NCBI GenBank assembly: GCA_030041355.1
Contig: JASHNZ010000019.1
Location: 92,042-156,041 of the forward strand
Length of the DNA: 64,000 nucleotides
Origin: Nitrososphaerales archaeon
Lineage (GTDB): Archaea; Thermoproteota; Nitrososphaeria; Nitrososphaerales; CADDZS01
Direction of reading: 5' to 3'
Part shown: positions 52,906 through 61,583 of the stretch, piece after piece
Numbering within the stretch: the stretch's first letter is position 1
Layout of the letters: each line of letters begins with the position of its first letter
Position numbers and translations under genes: made by a program
Notes under the pieces: generated by a model
What the model saw: only the letters and a program-made list of their open reading frames with translations
Told to the model about the DNA's origin: nothing
The model's database searches: none

Positions 52906-54075
52906 CTAAAGAAAACCTTTGACAATGTTTACCGCTTCCTCAGTTCCATCAAACTTGTCTGACACTTGCTTCAGCTTACTAATGTTGTCGGCATAGCTAG
53001 AGTCATCCTCGCACATTTCTACAGCTGATTGCAGCTCTTTTGCCGTAAGATACTCAGATCTAATCTCGATCCCGAGACCCAATTTCGAGAATTTCTGGGC
53101 GTTCCAGATCTGCTCGCTATGATTGAAAATAGGGACTAAGATGGATGGCTTTCCGGCGTTGATACACTGGCTTATGGTCGTGTGCCCAGCTCTTGCAACG
53201 AGGACATCGCTCAGAAGAAATAGCTCGTCCTTGATCGGACACCAGTCGTATATCCACGTTCCATTTGCCAGCCGCGTCGGCACAGTTGACTCTGAGGGCA
53301 GGCCCTTCGATATAATTACGTTAAACCTTCTTGAAAGTACTGAAGCCGACTCGAGCGCAGGTCGAATGAAGGCTTCCTTTGTTGCATTGGGCCCACTTAT
53401 TTGCATGAAAACAACAGGCCGAGAATCAAGTTGCAAAACAGATCTTGCCTTTGAAATTTTTTCTTCTGCGACCGAAAGTTTGGGTGTCATGAAACCAGTA
53501 AAATGGACTCTGTTCGCTATATCAACACGCGAGACGTTTGCCTCACTGATCGTAAATGGAGGGGGCAAATCGGGGATCAATACTTCATCGCTTAGCGACC
53601 AAAGCAATCCGAGAAAATCAGCTCCGAGTGTTTCCAAGCCTGCAGAAAACAATCCCTCTCTGAATCTTGGAGGAAAAAGAATTCGAATCTGGTTAAGAAT
53701 AGTGATGACCGGGTAGGAGAGGGATTTCGCAGCCAGAACTGCTGAGAGCCTAGAATCAGAAAGTATTACACGCGGATTATAATCAGAAATCTTCTTCCTT
53801 TCAAAGGACACTTGCCTCGAAAATCCCGCAAAAGTGTTTGGGAAACCGATAATCGTGCTATTGCCTGAAAATCCCCCCGCTAGGTTCCATTTGACAGCAA
53901 TCGATGGCGAATAATGGACTTCCTGATTGTACCTTTTCAGAAAGTCATATGCCTCGTCAAAAGAAGAGTATACAAATTCACAATCGGAATACTTTTCCAG
54001 GATCTTTGCGATAGCGAACACTCTGGTGACGTGACCAAGACCGGATCCGAAGATTGCCGAATACACTTTATGCAA
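52906..54075 (-). CDS. Family-28-like glycosyltransferase
   Basis: A 389-residue GT-B fold glycosyltransferase. The N-terminal YSAIFGSGLGHVTRVFAIAK is the glycine-rich acceptor-side motif of MurG-like enzymes, and the donor-binding signature is present as SDVLVARAGHTTISQCINAG with KPSILVPIFNHSEQIWNAQK. Such archaeal enzymes transfer sugars to lipids or nucleotides-linked glycans. The substrate is unknown. Start TTG 54075 sits at the classical N-terminus. No neighbouring sugar-nucleotide genes identify the pathway. Confidence 0.82.
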   Translation of the reverse strand: MHKVYSAIFGSGLGHVTRVFAIAKILEKYSDCEFVYSSFDEAYDFLKRYNQEVHYSPSIAVKWNLAGGFSGNSTIIGFPNTFAGFSRQVSFERKKISDYNPRVILSDSRLSAVLAAKSLSYPVITILNQIRILFPPRFREGLFSAGLETLGADFLGLLWSLSDEVLIPDLPPPFTISEANVSRVDIANRVHFTGFMTPKLSVAEEKISKARSVLQLDSRPVVFMQISGPNATKEAFIRPALESASVLSRRFNVIISKGLPSESTVPTRLANGTWIYDWCPIKDELFLLSDVLVARAGHTTISQCINAGKPSILVPIFNHSEQIWNAQKFSKLGLGIEIRSEYLTAKELQSAVEMCEDDSSYADNISKLKQVSDKFDGTEEAVNIVKGFL

Positions 54076-54213
54076 ATAATCGACTTTTGCTCCTCAAATC
54101 AAAGTCATGCGTGCGACAAGAGGCTACATCTAAGTTCGTTTGTAACGCTTCGGTTCCTGTTTAGTACTGTAACATTCGCATTTTTAATAGGTACGCTGAA
54201 TGAGTTGAGCCTT

Positions 54214-54855
54214 CTAATCTAACAGTTTAACGGCACCGTTTGGTTCTTCTTCGCTAAATATCAGAGCTTGGAATTTTAGAATCTGCGTTCCCGGTATAAG
54301 CCATTGATCAGGAGGAGCGCCGGCTTTCATGGAGAGGTTCGCCAGAAACTCTTCAGCATCCCAACCTTGTTCTTTCGCAACTTGGGGAAGAAGTAAGCCG
54401 GCTCCGAAAGACCACCGCATGATTAGTCCATCCTTCCCTATCATGATCTGGTTTGGAAGTTCCTTTGGAGACTTTACATGAATCACACTCGGTGTTGTTA
54501 GTACGCTTACTTCGACAAGCAGTGAAAGGAGCTCCTCAATCGTAACCGGATCGAATCGAGGATCCTGGGTAGCAGCTGCGATCGATGCCTCCGTCAGAGC
54601 CTTAGAGAGCTGGTAAACTGGTTCCGGGAAGCCAATACATCCACGAAGCGACATTTCCTCATCGTTCAATTTCAAGGTTACGAAGCATCCAATTTTTTCT
54701 TCGAACCTGGGATCTTTTTTCAGATCTGGCGGGACAACTATCTCGCGAGTGCCTAGGTACCTCGTAATTGCCTCTCTCGCTGATGAAATGAATAGTTTAC
54801 CATCATTTGCTGTGAATAATGAACTTTGTTGGGGCAGTGAGTTGTCAGTTTTCAA
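54214..54855 (-). CDS. AMMECR1-family protein
   Basis: A 213-residue protein with the AMMECR1 signature LRGCIGFPEPVYQLSKALTE, then AAATQDPRFDPVTIEELLSL (the FDPRF-like part) and LLVEVSVLTTPSVIHVKSPK. The family is conserved in archaea and eukaryotes but has no settled reaction; a link to Memo and radical SAM AMMECR genes is often suggested. No Memo gene is adjacent here. It starts at TTG and precedes no partner in an operon. Confidence 0.88.
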   Translation of the reverse strand: MKTDNSLPQQSSLFTANDGKLFISSAREAITRYLGTREIVVPPDLKKDPRFEEKIGCFVTLKLNDEEMSLRGCIGFPEPVYQLSKALTEASIAAATQDPRFDPVTIEELLSLLVEVSVLTTPSVIHVKSPKELPNQIMIGKDGLIMRWSFGAGLLLPQVAKEQGWDAEEFLANLSMKAGAPPDQWLIPGTQILKFQALIFSEEEPNGAVKLLD

Positions 54856-54898
54856 AGATGATCCACCATGCCCGCGTTAAGTCCGTTTGTCCTCTTAT

Positions 54899-55420
54899 CT
54901 ATTTGCTTGACAGACTTTCCTCTGAATTAAGAGAGCGATTTACACTTGAAAATAGAGAGTCCAGCTTTCGCCAGTGACTTCCCCGCCAAAATAATTTGCT
55001 GCATTTTGTGCACTTGAAAATAGTTCGTCCAAGATCGTCTTTCTGACCAGTTTTTTCAAGCATAGAGTTGCATGCCGAACATCTTGAAACGACTGAGAGG
55101 TCCAGATGATCGATCCCCGCTTTTTGACATAGCTCGATAAGTCGCTTTCTTTCAGTGGCTGCCTTTATCAAAATAGCCTGAATATGGCGCTGTTTTGCGT
55201 GAAGCCACAGCACTTGGTCGGAGGTAACTAGTATGCGCCCCTCCAGAGCAGCTTCCGAAATCAGCTCATGATCTTGAGATTCCTTGTCGTAAGTGCTATC
55301 GAAGCCCAAAATACGAAGTTTGGTAGCTATTGAGCCCAGCATTCCGTCAACCAGAAATTTGTGGGCTAAGTCTTTTTGCAGGCTTGACTCGCTTTTCGCC
55401 AAATCTATATCTTCAATCAT
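54899..55420 (-). CDS. Mut7-C RNase domain protein with zinc ribbon
   Basis: A 173-residue Mut7-C (DUF82) protein from ATG 55420. The PIN-related N-terminal domain shows FLVDGMLGSIATKLRILGFD and ILVTSDQVLWLHAKQR with conserved acids; the C-terminus is a zinc ribbon (CSACNSMLEKT, then FKCTKCSKLFWRGSHW). Mut7-C proteins are predicted RNases. The frame continues upstream to 55594, but that part overlaps the CBS gene antisense to no conserved block and is not used. It probably lies in one transcript after the CBS gene, 22 bases away. Confidence 0.8.
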   Translation of the reverse strand: MIEDIDLAKSESSLQKDLAHKFLVDGMLGSIATKLRILGFDSTYDKESQDHELISEAALEGRILVTSDQVLWLHAKQRHIQAILIKAATERKRLIELCQKAGIDHLDLSVVSRCSACNSMLEKTGQKDDLGRTIFKCTKCSKLFWRGSHWRKLDSLFSSVNRSLNSEESLSSK

Positions 55421-55442
55421 GATGCGAAGGAAATTGTATGAA

Positions 55443-56021
55443 TTATTCTTCCGCGGGCTCAGACAACTCTTCTGAGCCGCCTCTTCCACTGCGACATTCT
55501 TCGCACATGAACTTGTTGTCCATCTCCAACAGTACATCTGACCACTGATTGCAATGATCGCAATATCCTGCCAAGTAGCTCGGCTCCCGGACATTATCGG
55601 AGGTCATAATCGCGCGCTTTTCAGAAATAATGTCGAACAGCTCGGGAGTGATTGCAAGTATATCGGAGATTGAAATAATCCCGACGAGGTTTCGCTTGTA
55701 AGAAACGCCCAGTCTTTTTATTCTATGGCCAACCATATCTCGGGCTGCCTCAATAATCTCTCTCTCGCTTTCAACGGTTCTTAGCGGGCTGGACATGATA
55801 TCACCGGCCTTTACAGCGCTGGGGGTGAGATTCTTACTCACGACCTTTGAAACTATGTCGCCGTCAGTGACTATTCCCATTGGTAAGTTGTCCTTCAAGA
55901 TAACCACACTTCCCACCCTCGCACGACTCATCTTTTCAGAAATAGTTCTGACATCTTCATCGGGAGCAGCTGAAAGAATGGGACTGTTCATTACTTCGCG
56001 AACTAGGACTCTCGTTCTCAC
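55443..56021 (-). CDS. CBS-domain protein with C-terminal zinc finger
   Basis: A 192-residue protein with two CBS motifs (VREVMNSPILSAAPDEDVRT and VKAGDIMSSPLRTVESEREI) that usually sense adenosine nucleotides, and a C-terminal zinc-finger-like segment YCDHCNQWSDVLLEMDNKFM followed by CEECRSG, then an acidic tail. CBS plus zinc-ribbon proteins are common in archaea but their partners are unknown. GTG start at 56021. It is upstream of the Mut7-C gene on the same strand. Confidence 0.8.
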   Translation of the reverse strand: MRTRVLVREVMNSPILSAAPDEDVRTISEKMSRARVGSVVILKDNLPMGIVTDGDIVSKVVSKNLTPSAVKAGDIMSSPLRTVESEREIIEAARDMVGHRIKRLGVSYKRNLVGIISISDILAITPELFDIISEKRAIMTSDNVREPSYLAGYCDHCNQWSDVLLEMDNKFMCEECRSGRGGSEELSEPAEE

Positions 56022-56122
56022 GACGGGCTCGAAATTTCTTGTTGGCGTGTCTCTATGCCTCTCTGACTTGCCAGGCTCCTCTTTCTTTTAATTTCGTACC
56101 AAAAGCTGCTCTTACCAGTCAC

Positions 56123-58168
56123 TTAACCATTTTGCTTTTCAGAAACAATCTTGTAAGCGCCGGAAGGGAGTACGCGGATAATATCATCAATTGCAATCTT
56201 CTTTCCAAGCTCCTTAAGCAGTGTTTGCTCTCCTTGAATTTTTGAGACGAGCAATTGCTTAATCCGTCGTGCAATAAGCGTACCTCTCTCTCTGCCCGGG
56301 GCTAGTTTTACTCTAGAAACGCAATATTTCGAAAGCGCTTTTTCAGGACCACAGACTACGATGACAGAGGATGACTTAGGTTCGAGCTCATTTTCGCCTT
56401 CTCGGGGAAGGGTTTCAGAACTCATCAGACCGACGGACAACTCTAATCGCACGTGTTTCACAAAATTCTTCTTTCCTTCGATGAAGAAAGAGCCTCTTGG
56501 AAGATATTCCCCAGAAGGCGCGCTTTTCTTTATCTGATTCGGCTCGACCCAGTAGGCATCGGCAGAACCCAACTCGTCCTTCCAAGCCCTGCTGAAACCG
56601 ACAGTCGCCTGAGCCAGTTCCTGTTCTATTTCCTGGTCCATGCGAAGACCACTGTTGTCCTTTCCGTCTCTCAACACAAAAAAAGGAGAGCCATGCAAAT
56701 CCGCATGAAAAACGAGGGAATTAGGATCGGTGTATTTGTTGATTATCACACTGTTCGAAGTGCTATCACGGCCGCCAATTGCAAGTCTCATGTCAGATGT
56801 AAGAAACCATCGATAACGTTCGAACCACTGCTTAGCTCTTCTCTCAACGGATACACGTTTTGTTGCCCGCTCCTCAGAAGTTTTTGATTGCTCTAAGAGA
56901 TCATCTTTTCTCCTGACAAGCTCCTTGCGAATTTCTGTTATGTTGTGATTAATTTGTTCGAGGCTCTTTGCCTCGTCAAATAACCTTGAGGCGAGAGCTC
57001 GCGAGGTTGCAAAAGATTTGAGAAACGCTCTAGGCTCTTTTACGAACCTCAATTCGTGCGATGAGATCTGATCCCTTTGGAGAAGTTTCATACTTTCTAA
57101 TCTATCTGCGATCTCGCCGATAAACTCTGAGTCGCTGCCCATGAGCTGCGCCCCTATTCTTCTCAATTCTTTTGCGGTTGTATCGTTTTTCTCAAGCAAC
57201 AGATCTTGTTTCTGGATGGCTGAATTTAGCTCTTCAGCTTTGGATCGAATCTCTTCGGACGCCTTTGTTCTTTTTTCGAGCAAGAACGCTTGTGACTGAG
57301 CTTCATCGAGAGCCTCATCAAAAGATTGGAATTCTAGAATTGTTGCACGTTGCTTTTGCTCGAGAGCCTTCCAAGTGTTGGGAACAATCGGGCACACGTC
57401 CACTTCAGATTCAATATTTTCCTCGCTCGGGATCAAGAAGTATCCTTTTTTGCTACTCTCAATTTCAGTCGCCAATGCGTTTGATGTATCTGCGAGTTTA
57501 GCAATATCCTCGGGACTCAATTCCACAATAGGCAAGTCGGGATCGATGGCCAAACGTTGGAAGATTTCTTCAACAAATTTTCTCGATGTGCCAACTGCAC
57601 GTCCGAACCAGCGGATTGCACTCATCTTGCTTGATTTTGTATCGGATCTCGCGTTTGCTAATTGAGAAGAAAGATATGCCGCGCTCACTCCTTCCAGGTT
57701 CTTGCCGCGAGAAGGGGGCAGAATGTACTTTTCACCGGCAACGAGAGAGCGGTGCCTGAATCGCTGCGGATTTCGGACATCCAAAATTCTTTCTTCTTGA
57801 TCTACGAGCACAATGTTTCCTCCGCCAAAAAATTCTGCATGAAGTTTCCTTTTTTCTCCGGAGCGAGATTGAAGCACAAGTGTAGCTATTCGCTCGCTAC
57901 CCTCTTGCTCCACAGTGACGAGCTTGCTCCTCTCAACAAATTCCCTAATCCCTGCGACAAACGAGTCGGCTTGCTCAAGAGAAAGATTCTTCTTAGTCAA
58001 CCAAGTTGCAAAAGACGAGACAGCAATCAGTCTTTCTTCGTTTGTCTCGTGACGCAGCCTTAACAGAATTCCCTCCTCGATCGAATAAACAGAGCTCACA
58101 GAGTAGCCTTCGATGGAGTTTGCAATTCTCTTGCACAACAATCTGATCTCGGAAGCAGAGATTTCCAT
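56123..58168 (-). CDS. rqcH: RqcH/NEMF, ribosome quality control protein
   Basis: NFACT-family protein of 681 residues from ATG 58168. It recognises stalled large subunits carrying peptidyl-tRNA and, in several lineages, directs C-terminal tailing. Visible are the NFACT-N domain (EISASEIRLLCKRIANSIEG, ILDVRNPQRFRHRSLVAGEK and YILPPSRGKNLEGVS), a central coiled coil (about 300-430), and the NFACT-R part WFERYRWFLTSDMRLAIGGR then FHADLHGSPFFVLRDGKD. GTG 58180 is an alternative start. No peptidyl-tRNA hydrolase or L31e gene is nearby. Confidence 0.93.
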   Translation of the reverse strand: MEISASEIRLLCKRIANSIEGYSVSSVYSIEEGILLRLRHETNEERLIAVSSFATWLTKKNLSLEQADSFVAGIREFVERSKLVTVEQEGSERIATLVLQSRSGEKRKLHAEFFGGGNIVLVDQEERILDVRNPQRFRHRSLVAGEKYILPPSRGKNLEGVSAAYLSSQLANARSDTKSSKMSAIRWFGRAVGTSRKFVEEIFQRLAIDPDLPIVELSPEDIAKLADTSNALATEIESSKKGYFLIPSEENIESEVDVCPIVPNTWKALEQKQRATILEFQSFDEALDEAQSQAFLLEKRTKASEEIRSKAEELNSAIQKQDLLLEKNDTTAKELRRIGAQLMGSDSEFIGEIADRLESMKLLQRDQISSHELRFVKEPRAFLKSFATSRALASRLFDEAKSLEQINHNITEIRKELVRRKDDLLEQSKTSEERATKRVSVERRAKQWFERYRWFLTSDMRLAIGGRDSTSNSVIINKYTDPNSLVFHADLHGSPFFVLRDGKDNSGLRMDQEIEQELAQATVGFSRAWKDELGSADAYWVEPNQIKKSAPSGEYLPRGSFFIEGKKNFVKHVRLELSVGLMSSETLPREGENELEPKSSSVIVVCGPEKALSKYCVSRVKLAPGRERGTLIARRIKQLLVSKIQGEQTLLKELGKKIAIDDIIRVLPSGAYKIVSEKQNG

Positions 58169-58317
58169 CTGATTTTTCACATCGCAGGAATTTTGTTTTG
58201 CAGTTTCACTGCCACCGAAACCCTAAAAAGATGTCGTGAGAAAAACATGAAGAAATAGAGCAATCCGTTTTTCTTTTTTCATGTTGTAGCTGGTAGGGCA
58301 GAGTTAGACCTAAAATC

Positions 58318-58737
58318 ATGAGTTCGAGTCCGAAGGGCGGAGGAGGTCCGAAACGTGGAGGAACAAGTACTCCGCCCAATCCTGAGCCGCCCGTAGACCG
58401 CGCTTTTCTTCGTCATCAACTCCAGATTCTGGCTTGGGTTCGTGTGGGACTCGGAGCTTTCTCAGGATTCTTGGCGGGATTCTTACCTTTTGGTAATCCC
58501 GGGCAGCCTCCATTCAGCGCCAATTCCTATGCTGATATTTATTTCGCAGTTTTCATCTACATTGGATCGTATTATCTCGCAAAATATGGTCTTCGAATTC
58601 GAATGCCCTACAAGGACAGAAACAAGCTGATCACTCAGGGAATAGGGGGGTTTATCATGATATTTCTGTTCGTTTGGATACTTTACAGCACTTTCTGTTT
58701 CAGCGTCGGCGGAAGTTGTCCTCATTTCAGCCTTTAA
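58318..58737 (+). CDS. EMC6-like small membrane protein
   Basis: A 139-residue protein with a proline-rich N-terminus (about 1-25) and three membrane spans. The pattern VRVGLGAFSGFLAGFLPFG, then FAVFIYIGSYYLAKYGL, then LITQGIGGFIMIFLFVWILY closely follows the eukaryotic EMC6 layout (SALSG..AG.LGL, a second span, a basic/charged loop, then TGGLIGG...VLFWTFLY). EMC6 is a core subunit of the ER membrane protein complex and has archaeal relatives. An insertase-related role is inferred. It converges on the RadA paralogue with a four-base overlap. Confidence 0.6.
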   Translation: MSSSPKGGGGPKRGGTSTPPNPEPPVDRAFLRHQLQILAWVRVGLGAFSGFLAGFLPFGNPGQPPFSANSYADIYFAVFIYIGSYYLAKYGLRIRMPYKDRNKLITQGIGGFIMIFLFVWILYSTFCFSVGGSCPHFSL

Positions 58738-59498
58738 GGGACAATGCCCATTGTTTCAATATTGAAATTTGTACTGGCATTTCGCACAAAGGGCTGAACG
58801 ATCTTTGCTTCCCTTAACCGATCTCGCTTTGAGAAAGATAGCCTGAAGAGTGCGAATTCGGAAATAATTTCACCCATCGTCTCAACTTCTGTTTGATCTA
58901 TTTTCTGATCTCTCTCTGACAATCTAGATCTTACAGAATTCGTGAGAAGTACGGCCATATTCCTTGACAGGGCAATGTATGCTAACTTTCGGACATAGGT
59001 GGCGAGATGGTAGTATCGCGAGACAAATACCTCTTCTTGTCCATCAGCGTCGGCTGGATATTCAACCGCAAAGTTAGCAGTAATATCGTCAACAATCAGC
59101 AGCTTGCACTGAGTAAACATGTCTGAGTTGAGAATGAGCTCGTTTATTTCTCGTTGTTCAGTCACACTTCTGACATAGACGGAAGTGATCCGATCAAGGA
59201 TTTCACCTGCGCTTGATAGTTGTCTAGCTTCAGCCATTTCTGCGATTCGTTCTGGACGAAAGGATCCTGCGCAATCTACAAAAACTACTCGCGGCTTTCT
59301 ACTCTGAGATTCTTTGAGCGAACAATACAGAGCATTTTGGAAAGCAAATTGCGTCTTGCCTGTTGCAGCTGCCCCATAGAGGTCCGTTATGGCGCAGGTT
59401 GCAAGTCCACCTCCGAGAAGCGAATTGAAGGAGCTGGATCCGGTGTCGAGCTTCTCGGCTTTCCTAATCCCTAGGTCGACCCTGTCCGATCTCAACAT
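58734..59498 (-). CDS. RadA paralogue (RadB/RadC-like RecA ATPase)
   Basis: A 254-residue single RecA domain with no N-terminal helix-hairpin-helix. Walker A is LYGAAATGKTQFAFQNALY and Walker B CKLLIVDDITANFAVEYP. The equivalent of RadA's IDTENTFRPERI is here VDCAGSFRPERIAEMAEAR; the residue that carries the catalytic glutamate in RadA is Ala. Archaeal RadA paralogues help load or regulate RadA rather than exchange strands. The C-terminus keeps a DNA-contact-like region. Start ATG 59498. Confidence 0.8.
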   Translation of the reverse strand: MLRSDRVDLGIRKAEKLDTGSSSFNSLLGGGLATCAITDLYGAAATGKTQFAFQNALYCSLKESQSRKPRVVFVDCAGSFRPERIAEMAEARQLSSAGEILDRITSVYVRSVTEQREINELILNSDMFTQCKLLIVDDITANFAVEYPADADGQEEVFVSRYYHLATYVRKLAYIALSRNMAVLLTNSVRSRLSERDQKIDQTEVETMGEIISEFALFRLSFSKRDRLREAKIVQPFVRNASTNFNIETMGIVP

Positions 59499-59631
59499 TT
59501 CAAATTCCTTCTACTACAATTATTCTCAAAGGAACAACTCTGTCCATTTGTTTGATTGAAAATGCTTTGCGTCAGAAGACAACATAAAATGCTTAAAGAC
59601 CTTCACGGAGATTTCGATTTTAAAGCTACGA

Positions 59632-59780
59632 GGGCCAGTAGCGCAGACCTGTTTGACTTTTCATCGTGATGGTGAAGGCAGAGCGTAGCATGGACAGCGC
59701 GGCAGAACGAGCGTGTGCCGAGCCTCCTAAGCCTGAGCTGTGATAGCTGTAGGTCCTGGGTTCAAATCCCAGCTGGCCCG
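59632..59780 (+). tRNA. tRNA-Arg(CCT) with three introns
   Basis: Acceptor strands GGGCCAG (59632-59638) and CTGGCCC (59773-59779) pair perfectly; the T arm CTGGG-TTCAAAT-CCCAG is at 59756-59772. The D stem GCGC/GCGC closes only when about 41 bases (near 59651-59691) are removed from the D loop. The anticodon stem CAGGC/GCCTG appears only if about 16 bases (59706-59721) are removed inside the 5' strand, and the variable loop AGGTC needs removal of about 15 bases (59736-59750). The loop CTCCTAA gives anticodon CCT. Mature length is about 77 bases. Exact junctions depend on bulge-helix-bulge folding; the small introns are the least certain part. Confidence 0.8.
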
Positions 59781-59951
59781 CTCTCTAGAATTTCATTCAC
59801 ACTAAATGCCTATTCTTTTGAAAATGGTCAGACACTTGGCTTGTACAAAGAGGAATCCAAAGATTATCTGAATTCTATGCACCCAAGTCACGCGGATTCG
59901 AAAACGGAGGCTTTAAGTATGGTTCATTCCACCGATGCGGGATGTTAACCC

Positions 59952-60866
59952 ATGAAGATTTATTCCAGGTCTCACAGTGGATCTAGAGGTATAGCTGCAG
60001 TCGCTGTAGTTGTAATAATAGTTGTCATTGTCGTGGCCGCTGGAGTAGGCGGGTACGTCTATTATACTTCGATCATTTCAAAGACGACGACTACATCGAC
60101 ATCTAGCTCGACTCAGACATCGTCTAGTTCAACAACCTCATCTTCTAGTTCAACAACGAGCTCAAGTTCAAGTTCAACTTCAACCACAACAACAACCCCA
60201 ACCACAACCACGACTACAAGCACGACTACTAGTACGAGTTCTCTGCAATTTGTAGCAAATGTCGGCGATGTCTTTGGGAACTTCACTCAAATGGATGTCG
60301 CGTTTAATTACACTTCCGGCAGCTCTGGCGAGAACGGTTCCCTATCCTACGATGTTGTAGGTTACCATATACTGAACCAGAGTAATGGCGTTTATTTGAA
60401 CGTAGTAGATTATAACGAAACTGCAGGGAATGTAACTTCCGGATGGCAATCGTACCCCTACGTGATTTATTACAACTCCACTTGGGGCGCAACCGATGTA
60501 AGTTATGATGGACAAGCGAACGTCACTGGTTCTTTTGCCCAGTTGTTGGCTGAAAGCGCGACGATTTTTTACAGCATTCTCTTCAATTATCAAAACTCCT
60601 ATGTGAATTCAACAGTGCTGAGTCAGCTTACCAAAGGGACCACATCACTTCAAACCTTCGGACATGTTCAAATGGAAGTGACGCCTTACACTGCAAGTAG
60701 TTTGAAGGAAGACAATGAGACAATCACAAACTTCGAGGTAAACATAGGTCAGATCCCGAGTACCAGTTATACCATGCTTACGTATCTGGGCGGGGATTTC
60801 AGCGGCAACAATGAGCCGAGCGCGAGTTTTACCTTCTACCTTGTTTCTGCTACCCAGAATACATGA
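59952..60866 (+). CDS. Membrane-anchored secreted protein with Thr/Ser-rich linker
   Basis: A 304-residue protein with one N-terminal span (AAVAVVVIIVVIVVAAGVGG), then about 60 residues made almost entirely of Ser and Thr (SSSSTSTTTTTPTTTTTT and similar), then a 200-residue beta-rich domain with several Asn-x-Thr/Ser sites. The span probably acts as a signal anchor, leaving the linker and domain outside. The linker resembles O-glycosylated stalks of archaeal surface proteins. The domain has no recognised family. A TATA-like TTTAAGTAT at about 59911 lies well placed for ATG 59952. Confidence 0.75.
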   Translation: MKIYSRSHSGSRGIAAVAVVVIIVVIVVAAGVGGYVYYTSIISKTTTTSTSSSTQTSSSSTTSSSSSTTSSSSSSTSTTTTTPTTTTTTSTTTSTSSLQFVANVGDVFGNFTQMDVAFNYTSGSSGENGSLSYDVVGYHILNQSNGVYLNVVDYNETAGNVTSGWQSYPYVIYYNSTWGATDVSYDGQANVTGSFAQLLAESATIFYSILFNYQNSYVNSTVLSQLTKGTTSLQTFGHVQMEVTPYTASSLKEDNETITNFEVNIGQIPSTSYTMLTYLGGDFSGNNEPSASFTFYLVSATQNT

Positions 60867-61225
60867 TCTAGTTCAAAGATCGGCTGGCTAAGCCTTCTCA
60901 ACTAAGAACATCCCTTAATAAGAGTACGCCGGAACAGTCTAGATAGCTCCAGGATCTGCGGTTCTGTCCATCCCGAGCTTCTTTTACTTGGGATTGTCCG
61001 AATCAGATAATTCTGTTCTAGGCAGGGAATGGCAGAACCACCTTCATCGAGTTTGGCTTTCTTGCGCCTTGCCCTCTAAGGATCTTTGATTGACAGAATT
61101 GTTCGTTCTTCGAAAAGTCATGATTCAACTCTTGGGAATAAAAGCTCCATTAGAAATTGATTTGATGAAGTGTGTAAGAATTATGTAAGCAGTCGTGTTT
61201 GAAGAGTTTCTCTAGTTTCAATAAA
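60867..61225. other. Intergenic region, no gene recognised
   Basis: About 360 bases between the Thr/Ser-rich protein and pterin dehydratase. No frame of note on either strand and no tRNA-like elements. There are short T-runs but no clear terminator. Nothing supports a functional element here. Confidence 0.35.
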
Positions 61226-61543
61226 TCAGTGAGCCGAAGTCTTGCTTGAAATCGCGTTGATTATTTTCGCGAGTCTAAAATCGTAGTTCGAAAGCCCTCC
61301 CACATCGTGAGTCACTAGATCAATCCTGACCTTGTTATAGACATTAAACCATTCCGGATGATGATCCAGCTTCTCAACTTCTAGGGCCACCCTTGTCATG
61401 AATGAAAAAGCATCTTCAAAGTTTTTGAATTCGAAATCTCTCTGAATCTTCCCTTTCACGATTTTCCATCCCTTGATCTTTGAAAGCTGTGTTTTGATTT
61501 CTTTTCCTGAAAGTTTTCGGTATTCGTCTGCTTGCCCTGACAT
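61226..61543 (-). CDS. Pterin-4a-carbinolamine dehydratase
   Basis: A 105-residue PCD/DCoH protein that recycles the 4a-hydroxy-tetrahydropterin made by aromatic amino-acid hydroxylases. It shows [40 protein letters not shown] with the conserved EKLDHHPEW motif containing the catalytic histidines, and [21 protein letters not shown] 61543 is 25-35 bases from the TATA-like CTTTTATTG, which supports a leaderless start rather than the longer frame. It is divergent from the helix-turn-helix gene. Confidence 0.92.
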   Translation of the reverse strand: MSGQADEYRKLSGKEIKTQLSKIKGWKIVKGKIQRDFEFKNFEDAFSFMTRVALEVEKLDHHPEWFNVYNKVRIDLVTHDVGGLSNYDFRLAKIINAISSKTSAH

Positions 61544-61583
61544 ATTATTGCGAAACTGGCTTTCAAACAATAAAAGTTATCCT

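Noticed and set aside
55421-55594. N-terminal extension of the Mut7-C protein
   Set aside because: It uses a different frame of the CBS gene's 3' end, has no conserved block, and ATG 55420 matches the family start.
59715-59948. A 77-codon frame over the tRNA-Arg 3' half
   Set aside because: It lies on the tRNA and has no protein-like features.
60100-60240. Ser/Thr-coding low-complexity DNA as a tandem repeat or CRISPR-like array
   Set aside because: It is an in-frame Ser/Thr codon run within the secreted protein; no fixed repeat-spacer pattern exists.
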